From the NCBI RefSeq assembly GCF_024170005.1, contig NZ_JALJXJ010000006.1, positions 186,001-250,000 on the forward strand: a DNA stretch of 64,000 nucleotides. Reading direction: 5' to 3'. Below are positions 48,142 through 56,617 of the stretch, piece after piece. Under the pieces are notes generated by a model, which saw only the letters and a program-made list of their open reading frames with translations, searched no databases and was not told the origin of the DNA. The translations under genes were made by a program, and so were the position numbers. Position 1 is the first letter of the stretch. The number at the start of each line of letters is the position of its first letter. The DNA is from Azospirillum lipoferum (GTDB taxonomy: Bacteria > Pseudomonadota > Alphaproteobacteria > Azospirillales > Azospirillaceae).

Positions 48142-49070
48142 GCCGAACGTCCTCCCGGAAACAGCCCGGCCGGGCGGAAGAACAGGATGGCGGCCATGAC
48201 GATGTAGACCAGCATGGAGGCCAGCGCCGCTCCGGTCTGCCGGGCCGACGACGGGTCGAGCAGCAGCCGCAGCAGGTCGGGCAGCATCGCCCGCCCCACA
48301 CTGTCGAGCAGCCCGACCAGCAATGCTGCGATGAAGGCGCCGCGGATGGAGCCGACGCCGCCGATGACGATGACCACGAAGCACAGGATCAGCACGGTGT
48401 CGCCCATGCCCGGCGCCACCGGGAAGATCGGGCTGGCCAGCGCCCCGGCGAAGCCCGCCAGCATGGCGCCGAAGGCGAAGACGATTGTGAACAGGCGGCG
48501 GATGTCCACCCCCAGCGCCGACACCATGGCGGGATGGGTCGCCCCCGCCCGCACCAGCATGCCGGCCCGCGTGCGCTCCACCAGGAACCACAGCAGCAGC
48601 GGCACCACGATGCCGACGCCGATGATGACCAGCCGGTAGGTCGGGTAGATCAGTCCGGCGACGATCTCCACCCCGCCCAGCGGGCCGCCGGACAGTCCCG
48701 ACGGCTCCAGCACGGTCTGCGGCGCGCTGCCCCACAGTGCCCGCGTCGCCTCCTCCACCGTCAGGATCACCCCGAAGGTGGCGAGCACCTGGCTCAGATG
48801 GTCGCGGCGGTAGAGATGGCGGAACACCAGCCATTCCAGCGCCAGCCCGACCAGCAGCGCCACCGGCAGGGCCAGCAGCGCCCCCAGCCAGAAGCTGCCG
48901 GTCCACACCCCCAGCGTGGCGGCGACATAGGCCCCCAGCATGTACTGGACGCCATGGGCCAGATTGATCAGGTCCATGACGCCGAACACCAGACTGAGTC
49001 CGGCCGCCACCAGGAACAACAGCACCCCGAACTGCAGGCCGTTCAGGGCCTGCACCAGAAGCATGGACAT
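48138..49070 (-). CDS. livH: Branched-chain-type ABC permease, LivH
   Basis: 310 residues with about eight helices. LNGLQFGVLLFLVAAGLSLVFGVMDLINLAHG at the N terminus and RAGATHPAMVSALGVDIRRLFTIVFAFGAMLAGFAGALASP (EAA-like loop) are typical. It lies 32 bp after the binding-protein gene and overlaps livM by 4 bp. Confidence 0.93.
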   Translation of the reverse strand: MSMLLVQALNGLQFGVLLFLVAAGLSLVFGVMDLINLAHGVQYMLGAYVAATLGVWTGSFWLGALLALPVALLVGLALEWLVFRHLYRRDHLSQVLATFGVILTVEEATRALWGSAPQTVLEPSGLSGGPLGGVEIVAGLIYPTYRLVIIGVGIVVPLLLWFLVERTRAGMLVRAGATHPAMVSALGVDIRRLFTIVFAFGAMLAGFAGALASPIFPVAPGMGDTVLILCFVVIVIGGVGSIRGAFIAALLVGLLDSVGRAMLPDLLRLLLDPSSARQTGAALASMLVYIVMAAILFFRPAGLFPGGRSA

Positions 49071-49102
49071 CGCGAAAGCCCCCTGTCAGCCCGTCCCGCC
49101 CG

Positions 49103-50299
49103 TCACCCCATCTTGCAGGAGGCGGCGTAGCTGTCGGCGTCGGCGGTCAGCACCTTGCGCACGGTTTCCGTCTGGAACTTGCCGTCGGCGCGCTTGGCGA
49201 CCTTGCACAGCCAGAAATCCTGGATCGGGAAATGGTTGGGACCCAGCCGCAGCGCGCCCCGCACCGACGGGAAATCGCCGGCCTCCAGCGCCGTGCGTAG
49301 CGCCGCCTTGTCGGCGACGTCGCCCTTGGTCCGGCGGATCGCCGCGTCCAGCATGTGGGCGGCGTCATAGGCGTGGGCGGCGAAGTTCGACGGGACATAG
49401 CCGTAGGCCGCCTCGAACTCCTGCACGAAGCGGCGGCTGTGCGGGTTGTCGAAGTTGGGCGCCCAGGTGGCGGCGGTGTAGAAGTCGAGCGCCGCCTCGC
49501 CCTGGGCCGGCAGGGTCGATTCATCGACGGTGAAGGTGGACAGGAAGGGGATGTTGGCCAGCCCGGCCTGCCGGTACTGCCGCACCAGATTGACGCCGAG
49601 CGCGCCCGGCATGAAGGTGAAGATGGCGTCCGGCTTGGCGGCGGCGATCTTGGTGACCTCGGTCGAGAAGTCGAGCTGGCTCAGCGGCACATAGATCTCG
49701 TCGACCACCTCGCCCTTGTAGCGGCTGCGGAAACCGGCCACCGCGTCCTTGCCGGCCTGATAGTTCGGCACCAGGATGAAGACGCGCTTGTAGCCCAGAT
49801 CCTGCGCCGCCTGCCCCATCGTCGCGTGCGGCTGGTCGTTCTGGTAGGCGCTGCTGAAGAGGAACGGACTGCACCCCTTGCCGGCGAGGGTGGAGGGACC
49901 GGCGTTGGCGGTGATCAGGAAGGTGTTGCTCTCCGTCACCGGGCGGACGATGGCCTGCAGCATGTTGCTGAAGACGACGCCGACCACGAAATCGACCTTG
50001 TCGCGCTCCAGCGCGGCGCGGACCTTGGACACCGCCACGTCGGGCTTCAGCTCGTCGTCGATCACCAGCGTCTCGACCGCCCGGCCGCCGAGCTGGTTGT
50101 TCAGCCGCGTCACCCCCGCCAGCCAGCCGTCGCGCAGATGCGTGCCCAGCGCCGCCCCCGGACCGGACAGCGTGCCGACGAACGCCACCTTCACCGCCTG
50201 GTTCTGCGCCCGCGCGATGGACGGCGCGAACGCGAAGCCGCCGGTGGCGGCGAGGGTTGCGGTTGCGGCGGTCGTGGTGAGAAAGCTGCGACGGTTCAT
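49103..50299 (-). CDS. Liv-type (family 5/6) ABC substrate-binding protein
   Basis: 398 residues. A Tat-like signal (MNRRSFLTTTAATATLAATGGFAFA) precedes a periplasmic type-I binding fold: VKVAFVGTLSGPGAALG, VDFVVGVVFSNMLQAI, FILVPNYQAGKDAVAGF and FNFDNPHSRRF-like segments. The group binds amino acids, amides or aromatic acids; many homologues beside dioxygenase genes bind aromatic acids. The start is preceded by AGGGAAATTC. It heads the liv operon, 163 bp after andAa on the same strand, so it could be read through from the anthranilate operon. Confidence 0.9.
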   Translation of the reverse strand: MNRRSFLTTTAATATLAATGGFAFAPSIARAQNQAVKVAFVGTLSGPGAALGTHLRDGWLAGVTRLNNQLGGRAVETLVIDDELKPDVAVSKVRAALERDKVDFVVGVVFSNMLQAIVRPVTESNTFLITANAGPSTLAGKGCSPFLFSSAYQNDQPHATMGQAAQDLGYKRVFILVPNYQAGKDAVAGFRSRYKGEVVDEIYVPLSQLDFSTEVTKIAAAKPDAIFTFMPGALGVNLVRQYRQAGLANIPFLSTFTVDESTLPAQGEAALDFYTAATWAPNFDNPHSRRFVQEFEAAYGYVPSNFAAHAYDAAHMLDAAIRRTKGDVADKAALRTALEAGDFPSVRGALRLGPNHFPIQDFWLCKVAKRADGKFQTETVRKVLTADADSYAASCKMG

Positions 50300-50462
50300 T
50301 GGTGAATTTCCCTGTTCTTGAAGTGTTTGGAGCATACCCCCGCGATCCGGCTTTTGGCATCCGTGTCTCTGCGGTGCACCGGTTGTCCGTGGCGGGGGTC
50401 GAACTGTCCAGATCCGAAATTCGGTTCCTTGAAACCGGAGCCGGAATGTCTGGAAGGACGCG
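50300..50462. other. Gap between andAa and the liv binding-protein gene
   Basis: Contains an imperfect long inverted repeat bounded by TCCAGA (50407-50412) and TCTGGA (50449-50454). It could be an operator or a stem-loop at the operon junction. Confidence 0.35.
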
Positions 50463-51737
50463 TCAGTCCATTCCGACGTTCGGGCGGCTGGGCAGGCGCT
50501 GGACCGGCGTCGCCGTGTCGGCCCAGGCGTCCGGCAGCGGGGCGCGGCCATCCTCCAGCAGCTTGCGCAGCACGCGCAGGTCGCGGGCGGCGTTGACCGC
50601 GACCGCGCCGACGGCGATCCCGGACTCGTCCAGCATCAGCCAGCAGCCACTTCCGGCCTCCGGCGTGCCGCGCGCAACCGCGCGGGTGCCGAGGCCGGGC
50701 AACCCCAGCATCTGGACGTTCACGCCATACTGATCGGACCAGAACCACGGGATGTCGGCATAGACGCCGGTCCCGCCCAGGGCCGCTCGCGCCGCGGCGA
50801 TGGCCTGGTTCTGGGCGTTGGCCCAGGATTCCAGCCGCAGCGCCGCCCCGGCGAAGGCGTTGGGATGGCGGGCGACGTCGCCGGCGGCGAAGATGCGGGG
50901 GTCGGAGGTCCGCCCCTGGGCATCGACGACGATGCCGTCGTCCAGCGCCAGACCCATCGCCGCAGCCAGCCCGACCTCCGGCTCGATGCCGATGCCGAGC
51001 AGCAGATGGTCGGCATCCAGCCGGCCGCCGTCGGCCAGGGTGACGGCGACGCCATCGGCCGTACCGGTGACGCCGGCAACACCGGTCCCGGTCAGCACGT
51101 GCACGCCGTTGGCTTCATGCAGAGTGTGCAGCCAGTCGGAGACCACCGGCGGCATGGTGCGGGCGCACAGCCGGGGGGCCGCCTCCACCACCGTCACCGC
51201 GACCCCGAGGGCGCGGGCGGTCGCCGCGACCTCCAGCCCGATCCAGCCGCCGCCCAGCACCAGCAGATGCTTCGCCCCGGCCAGCGCACCACGCAGCCGT
51301 TCGGACTCCGTCAGCGTGCGCAGGGTGTGGACCCGCTCCGCCGGCACCGCGTCCAGGCCGGGCAACCGCCGCGCCTGCCCGCCGGTCGCCAGGAACAGCG
51401 TGTCGTAGGCGACGCTCCGGCCGTCGGCGGTGGTGACGACCCGCGCCTCCCGGTCCACCGCCGTCACGCGCTGGCCGAGCCAGCACTCGATGCCGGCCTC
51501 CTCGGCCAGCGTCGCGTTCAGCAGGGTGATCGCCTCGACGCTGCCGGTTCCGCGCAGGAACTCCTTCGACAGGGCCGGCCGTTCATAGGGCCAGTGCGGT
51601 TCCTCGCCGATCAGCACCAGCCGTCCGGCGAACCCCTCGGCCCGCAGGGTGCGGGCGATCCAGGCGGCGGCTTGACCGCCGCCGACCACCACATAGGTCG
51701 CGTCGTTTTCCGGCATCGCGGTCAACATCGCGGTCAA
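50463..51737 (-). CDS. andAa: Anthranilate dioxygenase ferredoxin reductase component (AndAa-like)
   Basis: 424 residues, FAD-dependent pyridine-nucleotide reductase. VVVGGGQAAAWIARTLR binds FAD and VLGGGWIGLEVAATARALG binds NAD(P)H; IFAAGDVARHPN closes the FAD site. It passes electrons from NADH to the Rieske ferredoxin encoded 13 bp upstream. A TTG at 51737 has the best ribosome-site spacing (GGAGG); ATG at 51728 or 51716 are alternatives, arising from a duplicated ACCGCGATG. It is last in the order large-small-ferredoxin-reductase, as in andAcAdAbAa. Confidence 0.88.
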   Translation of the reverse strand: MTAMLTAMPENDATYVVVGGGQAAAWIARTLRAEGFAGRLVLIGEEPHWPYERPALSKEFLRGTGSVEAITLLNATLAEEAGIECWLGQRVTAVDREARVVTTADGRSVAYDTLFLATGGQARRLPGLDAVPAERVHTLRTLTESERLRGALAGAKHLLVLGGGWIGLEVAATARALGVAVTVVEAAPRLCARTMPPVVSDWLHTLHEANGVHVLTGTGVAGVTGTADGVAVTLADGGRLDADHLLLGIGIEPEVGLAAAMGLALDDGIVVDAQGRTSDPRIFAAGDVARHPNAFAGAALRLESWANAQNQAIAAARAALGGTGVYADIPWFWSDQYGVNVQMLGLPGLGTRAVARGTPEAGSGCWLMLDESGIAVGAVAVNAARDLRVLRKLLEDGRAPLPDAWADTATPVQRLPSRPNVGMD

Positions 51738-51750
51738 GGGCGCCTCCTCC

Positions 51751-52065
51751 TCAGCGGTTGAGAGCGATCTCGACCCGGTCGCCGACCACCCGCACGGGAT
51801 AGCTACGCACCGGCTCGGTGATCGGGGCGGAGCAGGGGGCGCCGCTGCGGATGTCCACCAGCCCCTGGTGCAGCGGGCATTCGACGCAGCCGTTTTCGAC
51901 GAAGCCGTCGGACAGCCGGGCCGCCCCGTGGGAGCAGAGGTCGTGCAGGGCGAAGAAGGCGCCCTCCTGCCGGAACAGGGCGACCGGCACGCCGGCGATG
52001 CTGAGCCCCATCACCTCGTCGTCGCTGAGCGCGTCGGTGGCGGCGGCGTCGTGCCATTCGGTCAT
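51751..52065 (-). CDS. andAb: Rieske-type ferredoxin of the dioxygenase (AndAb-like)
   Basis: 104 residues. The Rieske cluster is bound by Cys44-x-His46 in LCSHG and Cys63-x2-His66 in CPLHQG, with normal spacing. It carries electrons from the reductase to the terminal oxygenase. The start is the Met of MTEWHDAAAT. It lies between the small-subunit and reductase genes. Confidence 0.92.
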   Translation of the reverse strand: MTEWHDAAATDALSDDEVMGLSIAGVPVALFRQEGAFFALHDLCSHGAARLSDGFVENGCVECPLHQGLVDIRSGAPCSAPITEPVRSYPVRVVGDRVEIALNR

Positions 52066-52085
52066 GGTCGGCCTCCTCTCCGCGG

Positions 52086-52583
52086 TCAGATCGGGTAGGC
52101 CAGCAGGGTCTGCACCCGGCTGGTGTCGTAGATGCAGCGCTTGGCCTTGAAGCGCAGCCCTTCGGCCGTGCGCACCACATGGTCGAGATAGCGCCCGGCT
52201 TGGTAGACCGTCGATTCCCCGGCCGCCGAGGTGTTGATCACCACATAGCTGGTCTGGCAGAGATAGCCGTCCGCCCCGTCGCTCCTCCATTCCAGGCCGG
52301 ACAGGCAATGGCGGTAGATCGGCTGTTCGAAGATGTTGGCGTTGCGCATCGCCACCACGCGGTCGCGCAGCATGCGGGCGTTGTCGCAATGCATGATCGG
52401 CGCCGGCAGCCCCAGATCCTCGTTCTCCTTCGAGATGATCTGGTACAGGCAGTCCTCGGTGAACAGCGCCGGCCATTCCTCCATCCGGTCATTATCGATG
52501 ATGGAGACGTAACGGTCCTGGAGCGCGCTCAGCTCCAGGCGGATCATCAGGTCGCGGGTCGTCAGGTCGTTCATGCCGGTCAC
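52086..52583 (-). CDS. andAd: Aromatic-ring-hydroxylating dioxygenase small subunit (AndAd-like)
   Basis: 165 residues, the beta subunit of a Rieske dioxygenase (SnoaL-like cone fold). YVSIIDNDRMEEWPALFTEDCLYQI and HCDNARMLRDRVVAMRNANIFEQP, with RHCLSG, are typical of anthranilate/benzoate-type small subunits. It is structural, stabilising the alpha3beta3 hexamer. The start is a GTG (MTGMNDL) whose bases overlap the large-subunit stop (GTGA); ATG at 52574 is an alternative. Confidence 0.92.
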   Translation of the reverse strand: MTGMNDLTTRDLMIRLELSALQDRYVSIIDNDRMEEWPALFTEDCLYQIISKENEDLGLPAPIMHCDNARMLRDRVVAMRNANIFEQPIYRHCLSGLEWRSDGADGYLCQTSYVVINTSAAGESTVYQAGRYLDHVVRTAEGLRFKAKRCIYDTSRVQTLLAYPI

Positions 52584-53854
52584 TCCGCCGCGATGCTGGG
52601 CGTCTGGAAGCCCATCAGGTTCTGATAGCCGACCCAGAAGCGGCGGATCAGGTTTTCGGTGATCAGGGTGTTCTGCTCGTCCGGGGCCGAGCGGGCCATC
52701 TCGATGACCGAGGTCTTGTCGCCGTCGCGCACCGTGCCGCGCTGCACCAGCTCGGTCGCCTCGGTGTCCTCCATCGAGATGTAGCCGGCCGGGCCGACCA
52801 GATTGGCCTGCTTGATGCGCAGCGCCCGCAGCTCCGGCGTGTCGTCCTCATAGCCGAAGAAGTGGAAGACCAGCTCGAAATGGTCCGGCCCCTTGGGCAG
52901 CAGCTGGCGGGCGACCAGCGTGTTGTGGATCTGCTGGATCACCAGCTGCGGGAAGATCGGCTGGATGTGGTTGGTGGTGATCTCCTCGAATTCCGGCTCC
53001 AGCGCCAGCAATGAGTCATCCTCCAGATGGAAGCCCTCGTCGTAGGAGCGGATCTTCTGGGCCTTGTAGTCGGCCGAGTTCACGTCCTCCTCGCTCTTCG
53101 ACACATAGATGATGCTGTGCAGCCCGTGCGTGGCGTCGGGGATGCAGCGCGCCTTCATGCCGACGCGGAAGATGTTGAAGGTGGTGTGGAACAGGTGCAG
53201 CAGGCTGGCGTGGTAGGGGTCCTTGACGTTCTCCAGGTACAGCTTCCAATTGCTGTCCGAATATTGCCGGGTGCAGCCGAGATAGACCACCGGCTTGGCG
53301 AAGATGCGGTCGACGAAGGGCCGCATCTCCGGACCGATGTAGTCGGCCAGCGGGCAGACCGTGTCGCTGAAGGTGGCGAAGACCAGCCCGCGATAGCTCT
53401 CCACCCGTAGCTGATGCAGGTTGTGCTTGGCCGGATCGAAATCCTTCGGCATCCCGGTGGCGCCCTTCTGGCCGCGCCGGAAGGGAACGCCCTGGAGATT
53501 GCCCGCAGCACCGAAGCTCCACTGGTGATAGACGCAGCTGTGCGACAGCGCGTTGCCGCGGGCCTTGCGGCAGACCATGGCGCCGCGGTGGGCGCAGCGG
53601 TTGACCCAGGCGGCCAGCGTCCCGTCTTCGGTCCGCGTCATCACCACCGGCGTGTCGCCGACGAAGCTGCTCTTGTAGTCGCCGGGCTTGGGGATCTCCG
53701 CTTCCAGGCCCAGGAAGTTCCAGGTCGGGCCGCGATAGATGCGCTCCTGCTCCAGGGCGTAGATCTCTTCGGAACTGAACACCGTGTAGGGCACACGCGA
53801 CCCGTCGGGATTCGGGAATACGGCAAGCCGGCTTTCGGCGCTTGGTCCAGTCAT
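52580..53854 (-). CDS. andAc: Aromatic-ring-hydroxylating dioxygenase large subunit (AndAc-like)
   Basis: 424 residues. The Rieske centre is bound by Cys87/His89 and Cys107/His110 (CAHRG and CVYHQ). The catalytic mononuclear iron is held by His215 and His220 in DPYHASLLHLFH, with the bridging Asp212. These features and the operon order point to anthranilate 1,2-dioxygenase, giving catechol, CO2 and ammonia. Adjacent cat genes support this. A benzoate- or salicylate-type substrate is the alternative. AAAGGAAAAG precedes the chosen ATG. Confidence 0.9.
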   Translation of the reverse strand: MTGPSAESRLAVFPNPDGSRVPYTVFSSEEIYALEQERIYRGPTWNFLGLEAEIPKPGDYKSSFVGDTPVVMTRTEDGTLAAWVNRCAHRGAMVCRKARGNALSHSCVYHQWSFGAAGNLQGVPFRRGQKGATGMPKDFDPAKHNLHQLRVESYRGLVFATFSDTVCPLADYIGPEMRPFVDRIFAKPVVYLGCTRQYSDSNWKLYLENVKDPYHASLLHLFHTTFNIFRVGMKARCIPDATHGLHSIIYVSKSEEDVNSADYKAQKIRSYDEGFHLEDDSLLALEPEFEEITTNHIQPIFPQLVIQQIHNTLVARQLLPKGPDHFELVFHFFGYEDDTPELRALRIKQANLVGPAGYISMEDTEATELVQRGTVRDGDKTSVIEMARSAPDEQNTLITENLIRRFWVGYQNLMGFQTPSIAAE

Positions 53855-53859
53855 CGAGC

Positions 53860-53907
53860 TTTTCCTTTGACCATGGATGGCGTTCCGCCTCTGGCCATGG
53901 ATGGCCA
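53860..53907. repeat. 24-bp near-tandem duplication in the andAc leader
   Basis: CCATGGATGGC occurs at 53871-53881 and again at 53895-53905, part of a diverged 24-bp repeat on the minus strand. The downstream copy contains the andAc ribosome site. Confidence 0.4.
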
Positions 53908-53964
53908 TGGGGTCAACCGACCCTCCAGACCGGAAAAGCTTGGCAGATGATCGGCGCACCGCAC

Positions 53965-54009
53965 TATCCGCTCAGCGCATGCGCGATCCGCCACTATCCA
54001 GAAAACGCA
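53965..54009 (-). promoter_or_regulatory. Two XylS/BenR-type half-sites upstream of andAc
   Basis: On the minus strand TGCG-CTGAGC-GGATA (53979-53965) and TGCG-TTTTCT-GGATA (54009-53995) are direct repeats 30 bp apart. They match the XylS pattern TGCA-N6-GGNTA in all but one base each. They lie about 110-155 bp before the andAc start. The AraC-type regulator encoded at 44683 is the natural candidate to bind them. Confidence 0.6.
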
Positions 54010-54141
54010 ACAATCGGAAGATCAAAACCCACATTCTTTTTGGAGTTATGGGCAGTGCCATAATAAAGCGCAGAGGATGCTGCTGATTTGACCAAGTCGC
54101 CGCGACGTTGAGCTGTCGCGCTGCCGGAACGGCGCCTGGCT

Positions 54142-55014
54142 TCACTCCGTCACCATGGCGAGAAGGGCGGCGGTCGCCTCGTTGTCGTCGCCAGCCCGCG
54201 TGCTGACGATGATCGGCGAGGTGATCGCCGGTTCGGCGACCGGCCGGTAGATCAGGTCGCCGCGCGATCCGGAGGCGGAGTCCGGCACCAGGCACAGCCC
54301 GACGCCGCAGGCCACCAGCCCCAGCGCGGTCTGGAGTTCTCCCGCCTCCACCACCGCGTTGGGCAGCAGGCCGCGGTCGCGGAACAGCGCCAGCACCTGA
54401 TCGGCGTAGCTTGGTCGGGGTTTGCGGGGATAGACCAGCAGGGTTTCGCCGACCAAGGCCGCCAGGGGCACGGGGCCGGTCCCGGCTGCCAGCGGGGAGT
54501 CGCTGGAAACCGCCACCACCAAAGGTTCGTCATGCAGAACCCGCTGGACGATGCCCGGTTCCTGGAAGGACAACCGTCCGAAGCCGATGGCGATGCGGTG
54601 GTCGCGCAGCGCCGGCAGCTGTTCCAGCGTCGTCATTTCGATCAGGCGGACGTCGAGGTCGGGGCGCGAGGCCCGGAACCGGCGCAGCACGCGGGGAAGC
54701 GAGCCGTAGAGGATCGAGCCGACCAGCCCGATGGGATAGACGGTGCGGCGCGACCCGCCCAATGCCCGCAGGCTCCAATGGATGTCGTCGACCCGGTCCA
54801 GCACCTGGATGGCATGCTCGTAGAGCAGGCGCCCGGCCTCGGTCAGTTCCAGCGGGCGTGATCCCCGCACCAGCAGTTCCGTCCCCAGCTCCTCTTCGAG
54901 CTGACGGATCTGCCGGCTGAGCGGGGGCTGCGCGATGTGCAGCCGCTCCGCCGCGCGGGTGAAGCTGCGTTCCGCCGCGACCATCTGGAAATAGCGCAGG
55001 TGCCGCAGTTCCAT
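54142..55014 (-). CDS. LysR-family regulator, CatM/BenM-like
   Basis: 290 residues. The N terminus MELRHLRYFQMVAAERSFTRAAERLHIAQPPLSRQIRQLEEELG is close to the CatM/BenM/CatR consensus. The effector domain spans about 90-290. These proteins activate catechol genes with cis,cis-muconate and bind ATAC-N7-GTAT, a pattern found before catB. It lies upstream of and in the same direction as the and operon, separated by 287 bp. Confidence 0.9.
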   Translation of the reverse strand: MELRHLRYFQMVAAERSFTRAAERLHIAQPPLSRQIRQLEEELGTELLVRGSRPLELTEAGRLLYEHAIQVLDRVDDIHWSLRALGGSRRTVYPIGLVGSILYGSLPRVLRRFRASRPDLDVRLIEMTTLEQLPALRDHRIAIGFGRLSFQEPGIVQRVLHDEPLVVAVSSDSPLAAGTGPVPLAALVGETLLVYPRKPRPSYADQVLALFRDRGLLPNAVVEAGELQTALGLVACGVGLCLVPDSASGSRGDLIYRPVAEPAITSPIIVSTRAGDDNEATAALLAMVTE

Positions 55015-55558
55015 GTCACCGAATGTCCATCACCGGTCGGAGGGGAGCCGTCATCCTGCTCTTGATGCCCCCCTTGATGCCCGATGGCGGAGACGATGGC
55101 AACAGACCGGACCCGGACCCTGCACCCGAACTGACCGGGGTTGCGAAGGCGCCGTAGCAGGCCGGGCTCGCCCACGGCCCGAAGCCGTATCCGATAATGC
55201 ATAGTCTACATTTAGGGAAAAGTGTCGTCGGGAGAATACAAACTTCCGTCAATGGGTACGGGATCGGGCATAAAATAATATACGCAAGTATGTTTGTCCG
55301 CCGGTGCTGGACGTCGGTGCCACATTCTTGTTTTACGACACAGTCGGTGTTCGCTTTATGTGGTATAGACACAGTATAAGTCCAGGATTATACAGTGAGA
55401 TAGCGAATGTAAGCCGACACCTTTTGCGTTCGCCGTCTCGTAATTACAGCAACCACAGGATAGATCCGAGACGGCTACGCAGAGCACCAATCCCCTGACT
55501 GGTTTGATCTTTGTACAGACGATCGACGGGCTACGCACGAGTAAGTGGAGATAGGCTC
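55015..55558. other. AT-richer divergent region between LysR and luxR
   Basis: This 544-bp stretch changes from GC-rich to clearly AT-richer after about 55190. It should hold promoters for both genes and contains a hairpin (55432-55475). No gene is seen. Confidence 0.5.
55432..55475 (+). promoter_or_regulatory. Stem-loop in the luxR leader
   Basis: GCCGTCTCG and CGAGACGGC form a perfect 9-bp stem with a 26-base A-rich loop, about 85 bp before the luxR start. It may affect luxR transcription or translation. Confidence 0.35.
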
Positions 55559-56287
55559 ATGAATACGTGCCAAAGATACTTAAAGGAGATTGCAAAAGCG
55601 CGCCATCTTGAAGAGCTGCAAGAGGCAATGAATTTCGTTCTGTCAGAACTGAGTATCGAGTCTTACGCTTATTTAAACGTCGGCGTCGGAACCAACAGTG
55701 CACGATCACCATTCTTAATTGGGAATTATAAAAGTGATTGGACAGATTATTATATTCGCAATAAGTTGGATCTGATAGATCCGGTTATCGAAGCCTCGAT
55801 AAAAAGTTGTGTGCCCTTTTTCTGGGGAGTGCCGGAAGTCGTTTATGCGTCCCGTCCGGAACAGGAAGTGCTGTTTCGGCAGGCTGCGTCTTTTGGAATA
55901 CGTCATGGCTGGACCGTTCCCATCCACAACTGCAACGGACGCATAGGAACCATCAATATCTGCTCCTCCAAAGAATTCGATCAGTTCAAGGAGCACATAG
56001 AGAATCTGGCGATGATGCTTCACGTTATATCCATTCATTTCCATGCCTCCGTCTGCAAGTGCGAACTTGCGGACACGAAGCGCTCCAGCATTGATTTGAC
56101 GACGCGGGAAAAGCAGTGCCTGGAGTGGGCGGCAAAAGGGAAAAGCAGAACTGATATTGCCGAGATCGTCGGGCTCAGTCCGCGAACAGTGAAATTCCAC
56201 ATAGAAAACGCACAAAAGAAATTTGGCGTATTCAGCACGCGGCAAGCCGCATTGCAGGCCGTTCTCTCTGGAATGATCTCCATATGA
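55559..56287 (+). CDS. luxR: LuxR-family quorum-sensing regulator
   Basis: 242 residues. The autoinducer-binding domain (1-165) keeps the classic ligand positions: Trp61, Tyr65, Asp74-Pro75 (IDPV) and Trp89 (FFWG). The GerE-type helix-turn-helix spans about 175-235: LTTREKQCLEWAAKGKS then IAEIVGLSPRTVKFHIENAQKKFGV. It should bind an acyl-homoserine lactone. The gene is AT-richer than its surroundings, a sign of transfer. The start is the Met after GTGGAGATAGGCTC. luxI follows 330 bp downstream in the same direction. Confidence 0.93.
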   Translation: MNTCQRYLKEIAKARHLEELQEAMNFVLSELSIESYAYLNVGVGTNSARSPFLIGNYKSDWTDYYIRNKLDLIDPVIEASIKSCVPFFWGVPEVVYASRPEQEVLFRQAASFGIRHGWTVPIHNCNGRIGTINICSSKEFDQFKEHIENLAMMLHVISIHFHASVCKCELADTKRSSIDLTTREKQCLEWAAKGKSRTDIAEIVGLSPRTVKFHIENAQKKFGVFSTRQAALQAVLSGMISI

Positions 56288-56540
56288 AAGTCCATGCAGT
56301 CCCCGGGACGGAGCTGGGCGCCCTCCCAAACTGCTACGTCGCACCTTCATACGAGCACCGGGCCGAGCGTTTGGCCGATGCCTATGTCCATGCTGGCGAC
56401 ATAATAAATTCACGGCATGGTAGAAATGCATGCGTTTAATTCAAAATTTGGCGACCCCAGTAAATATATAGCCTGATCAACGGAATCCGCGGCTTCACCG
56501 TCGGGTTCACGAATTCGCCGCATCGAACCCAACCGGATAT

Positions 56541-56558
56541 CCTGTCCAGGTGGACAGG
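56541..56558. promoter_or_regulatory. Lux box upstream of luxI
   Basis: CCTGTCCAGGTGGACAGG is a perfect 18-bp palindrome with the CTGNCC-N4-GGNCAG form of LuxR-type sites. Its centre is about 69 bp before the luxI ATG. A TATTCA sequence near 56585 could be the -10. TTCGCCGCA (56514-56522) and TGCGGCGAA (56559-56567) form a wider, asymmetric dyad around it. The remaining 56288-56540 is AT-rich with no gene. Confidence 0.75.
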
Positions 56559-56617
56559 TGCGGCGAACTCCCCCCTGTGGCTTCTATTCAAGAAATAATG
56601 TTCGTGTAACGCATTGT

